Below the pieces are notes generated by a model. The model was not told where the DNA came from and made no database searches. It was given only the letters and a program-made list of their open reading frames with translations. The position numbers and the translations under genes were made by a program. A stretch of 7,098 nucleotides of DNA from Spirochaetaceae bacterium (GTDB taxonomy: Bacteria > Spirochaetota > Spirochaetia > Treponematales > Breznakiellaceae). Each line of letters begins with the position of its first letter. The first letter of the stretch is position 1. Below, in pieces: positions 5,713 through 7,098 of the stretch. Location of the stretch: positions 1-7,098 of the forward strand of contig JAITKD010000145.1 in the NCBI GenBank assembly GCA_031278575.1, written 5' to 3'.

Positions 5713-6107
5713 ACGAGATACGGGCGATTGAAGCCTCCCAAATGAAAACCGAAGTGGATAAATTCCACATCGGCGATACGGTAAAGGTTCATTTTAAGAT
5801 CGTGGAAGGTAAAAATGAGCGGATCCAGGTTTATGAGGGCCTGGTGATTGCCATAAAAAATTCCCGGATCGGTAAAACCTTTACGGTACGAAAGAATTCC
5901 TATGGGGTGGGGGTGGAACGGGTTTTCCCCCTCCATTCCCCCCGGATTGCCCGGGTTGAGCTGATGCGGCCCGGTAAGGTCCGCCGGGCAAAACTCTACT
6001 ATATTCGGGACAAGATCGGTAAGGCCGCCAAAATTAAGGAACTTATCGTGAAAAAAAGCTCCCTGCCCAAGCCCGGAGCCGCCGCGGTCCCGAACGCTTC
6101 GTCCTAG
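5709..6107 (+). CDS. rplS: 50S ribosomal protein L19 (bL19)
   Basis: A 132-aa protein. The core (about 10-115) carries [20 protein letters not shown], the YEG segment and [20 protein letters not shown] (61-80), all diagnostic of bL19, which sits at the 30S-50S interface. After about residue 116 there is an extra Pro/Ala/Ser tail ([18 protein letters not shown]) that is longer than in many bL19 proteins and probably disordered. Its ATG overlaps the trmD stop (ATGA, 5709-5712), and the G-rich AGGGGG at 5699-5704 is the only ribosome-site candidate, so translation is probably coupled to trmD. Confidence 0.97.
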   Translation: MNEIRAIEASQMKTEVDKFHIGDTVKVHFKIVEGKNERIQVYEGLVIAIKNSRIGKTFTVRKNSYGVGVERVFPLHSPRIARVELMRPGKVRRAKLYYIRDKIGKAAKIKELIVKKSSLPKPGAAAVPNASS

Positions 6108-6113
6108 AACGCG

Positions 6114-7061
6114 GTGAGGCTCACGCCTCCTCCGGGACCGGAACCATCCCTCCTTCCCCTTACGCCGGTTAAAACCGAAGGCGGGTTGTTTTATGCTTTG
6201 ACGGCAAAACCGGGGCAGCCGCCCCCCTTGCCGGCGGTTCCTCCCCCGGCCCCGTCCGGGCAAAGCCCCGTCCCGCCCCCCGGTGAAGCCATGACCGCCC
6301 TGGCCCTGAGCCTGGGGCTTCCCCCGGACGATCTTTCCCGGGCCCTGGCGGGTTTCGTCCGGTTTTTCGCCCTGCCCCTGGAGCCGGGCCTGCTCCACCG
6401 CCTCAGGCGGGAGGCGCTGGGTTCCGCCGCCAGGCCGGGCGCCGAAGGGGCGGCCCTGGCGGCGGCCGCCGCCGAGTCCAAGGGCTTACGCCTTACCGGC
6501 GAAGCCCTGGCGGCCTACGCCGCCGCCCTGGATCCCGGTTACCGGGACCCGCCGGAGGGGGGGAACGGCGGACGCCAAAACGGCCGGGAGCCCCGGGATA
6601 CCCCCCCGGAACCGGGGGAGATCAAAAAAATCGCCGAAGAAGCCGAGGCCGCTTCCCCCCTGCTCAGGATAATAAACCGCCTCCCCGGTAAAAACCGGGA
6701 ACGGTGGGTGGTACTTCCCTTTAGCTTTGAATCCGGGGGCGTTGAAACGAAGGCCTCCCTGAGAATACTATTAACCTGCCGCGGGGGTTACCGGTACGAG
6801 GCGGAGCGTTTAGCCCTGGATATCAGGGGTGAATCCCGGCGCTGGCTTTTTGTGCTGTATAAACCGGCGGAAGGCCCCCTCCGGACCGATGTTTACCTCA
6901 GCCCTCACCCGGAAGGGGAACGCCCCGAAGCCCTGGAACGGGAAGTCCGGGAGGCCCTGGGCCCCATCGGGGGGGCCGTAACGGTCAAGCCCCCCGGGGA
7001 AACGCCGTTTTTTGCGGACAGCCGGGATGATACCTTGCGTTCTCTAAATGAGGAGGTGTAA
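6114..7061 (+). CDS. FliK-like / YlqG-like protein, probable flagellar-export accessory
   Basis: A 315-aa protein without a secure family assignment from sequence alone. Residues 1-58 are Pro-rich and probably disordered. Residues 59-140 are helical and Ala/Leu-rich, including LSLGLPPDDLSRALAGFVRF (65-84). Residues 145-175 are a charged Gly/Pro linker. Residues 178-265 form an alpha/beta segment (LLRIINRLPGKNRERWVVLP, then alternating strands and RRWLFVLYKP) that resembles the C-terminal part of FliK-like proteins. The assignment rests mainly on position: in treponemes and Bacillus a FliK-like gene lies between this translation cluster and the small FlhB-like gene. There is no signal peptide, as expected for a cytoplasmic or type III-exported protein. 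The GTG start at 6114 lies 6 bp after the rplS stop with no clear Shine-Dalgarno sequence; an internal ATG at 6291 is an alternative that would remove the Pro-rich region. It is very GC-rich, with several runs of six or seven C or G. Confidence 0.65.
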   Translation: MRLTPPPGPEPSLLPLTPVKTEGGLFYALTAKPGQPPPLPAVPPPAPSGQSPVPPPGEAMTALALSLGLPPDDLSRALAGFVRFFALPLEPGLLHRLRREALGSAARPGAEGAALAAAAAESKGLRLTGEALAAYAAALDPGYRDPPEGGNGGRQNGREPRDTPPEPGEIKKIAEEAEAASPLLRIINRLPGKNRERWVVLPFSFESGGVETKASLRILLTCRGGYRYEAERLALDIRGESRRWLFVLYKPAEGPLRTDVYLSPHPEGERPEALEREVREALGPIGGAVTVKPPGETPFFADSRDDTLRSLNEEV

Positions 7062-7098
7062 AATAGTTAAAGGGAAAGTTGCCGCCGCCCTTTCGTAT
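7048..7098 (+). CDS. start of FlhB C-terminal-domain-like protein (YlqH type), cut by window end
   Basis: Only the first codons are present. The frame reads VKGKVAAALSY before the window ends, which resembles the opening of the small FlhB C-terminal-domain homologues (basic residues, then A-V-A-L-x-Y-D) that follow a FliK-like gene in this setting. Start choice is uncertain. The ATG at 7048 (MRRCKIVKGKV) overlaps the previous gene by 14 nt and has no upstream Shine-Dalgarno. A perfect AGGAGG (7051-7056) lies inside that reading and is spaced 6 nt before an ATA codon at 7063, which would give a protein beginning at that ATA. The family call is from a very short stretch plus gene order. Confidence 0.5.
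   Translation, partial: MRRCKIVKGKVAAALSY

Noticed and set aside
5424..6398. 324-codon - strand frame across trmD, rplS and the FliK-like gene
   Set aside because: It crosses three well-supported genes in antisense and shows only compositional Gly/Arg-rich sequence.

Overview
The window looks like a piece of a spirochaete chromosome, most likely a Treponema-like bacterium. The main clue is gene order: rpsP, khpA (KH domain), rimM, trmD and rplS, followed directly by a FliK-like protein gene and the start of a gene for a protein like the FlhB C-terminal domain. Joining this ribosomal cluster to small flagellar-export genes is known from treponemes, and a similar arrangement (ylqG/ylqH) exists in Bacillus. 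Coding DNA is GC-rich, while the promoters are AT-rich with clear sigma-70 boxes. Assignment to a particular lineage, such as termite-gut treponemes, is inference only.

Layout. Positions 1-43 are an uninterrupted C run at the window edge, which may be a contig-end artefact. Positions 44-331 are non-coding and hold three inverted repeats and a strong promoter (TTTACA, 16 bp, TATAAT at 211-238). Positions 332-3470 are a two-gene unit: a sodium:solute symporter (501 aa) and, 40 bp downstream, an N-acyl-D-amino-acid deacylase (530 aa). Together they suggest uptake and deacylation of N-acylated D-amino acids or related compounds. Positions 3471-3700 hold a weak terminator candidate, a near-consensus promoter (TTGACG, 17 bp, TATACT at 3540-3568) and an untranslated leader of about 125 nt. 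Positions 3701-7098 are the translation/flagellar operon: rpsP, a 196-bp gap with three consecutive hairpins, khpA, rimM, trmD, rplS, the FliK-like gene and the partial FlhB-like gene. The rimM/trmD and trmD/rplS junctions are ATGA overlaps, and the last genes are also packed tightly.

The operon combines ribosome parts (bS16, bL19), 30S maturation (RimM), tRNA m1G37 modification (TrmD) and an RNA-binding KH protein with probable flagellar-export accessory proteins. All genes are on the + strand. No RNA gene, CRISPR array, insertion sequence or defence system is visible.

The less ordinary signals are a dispersed hairpin repeat, present in inverted orientation about 3.8 kb apart with a compensatory base-pair change in its stem, and the last gene, where a perfect Shine-Dalgarno sequence is spaced for an ATA codon rather than a normal start.
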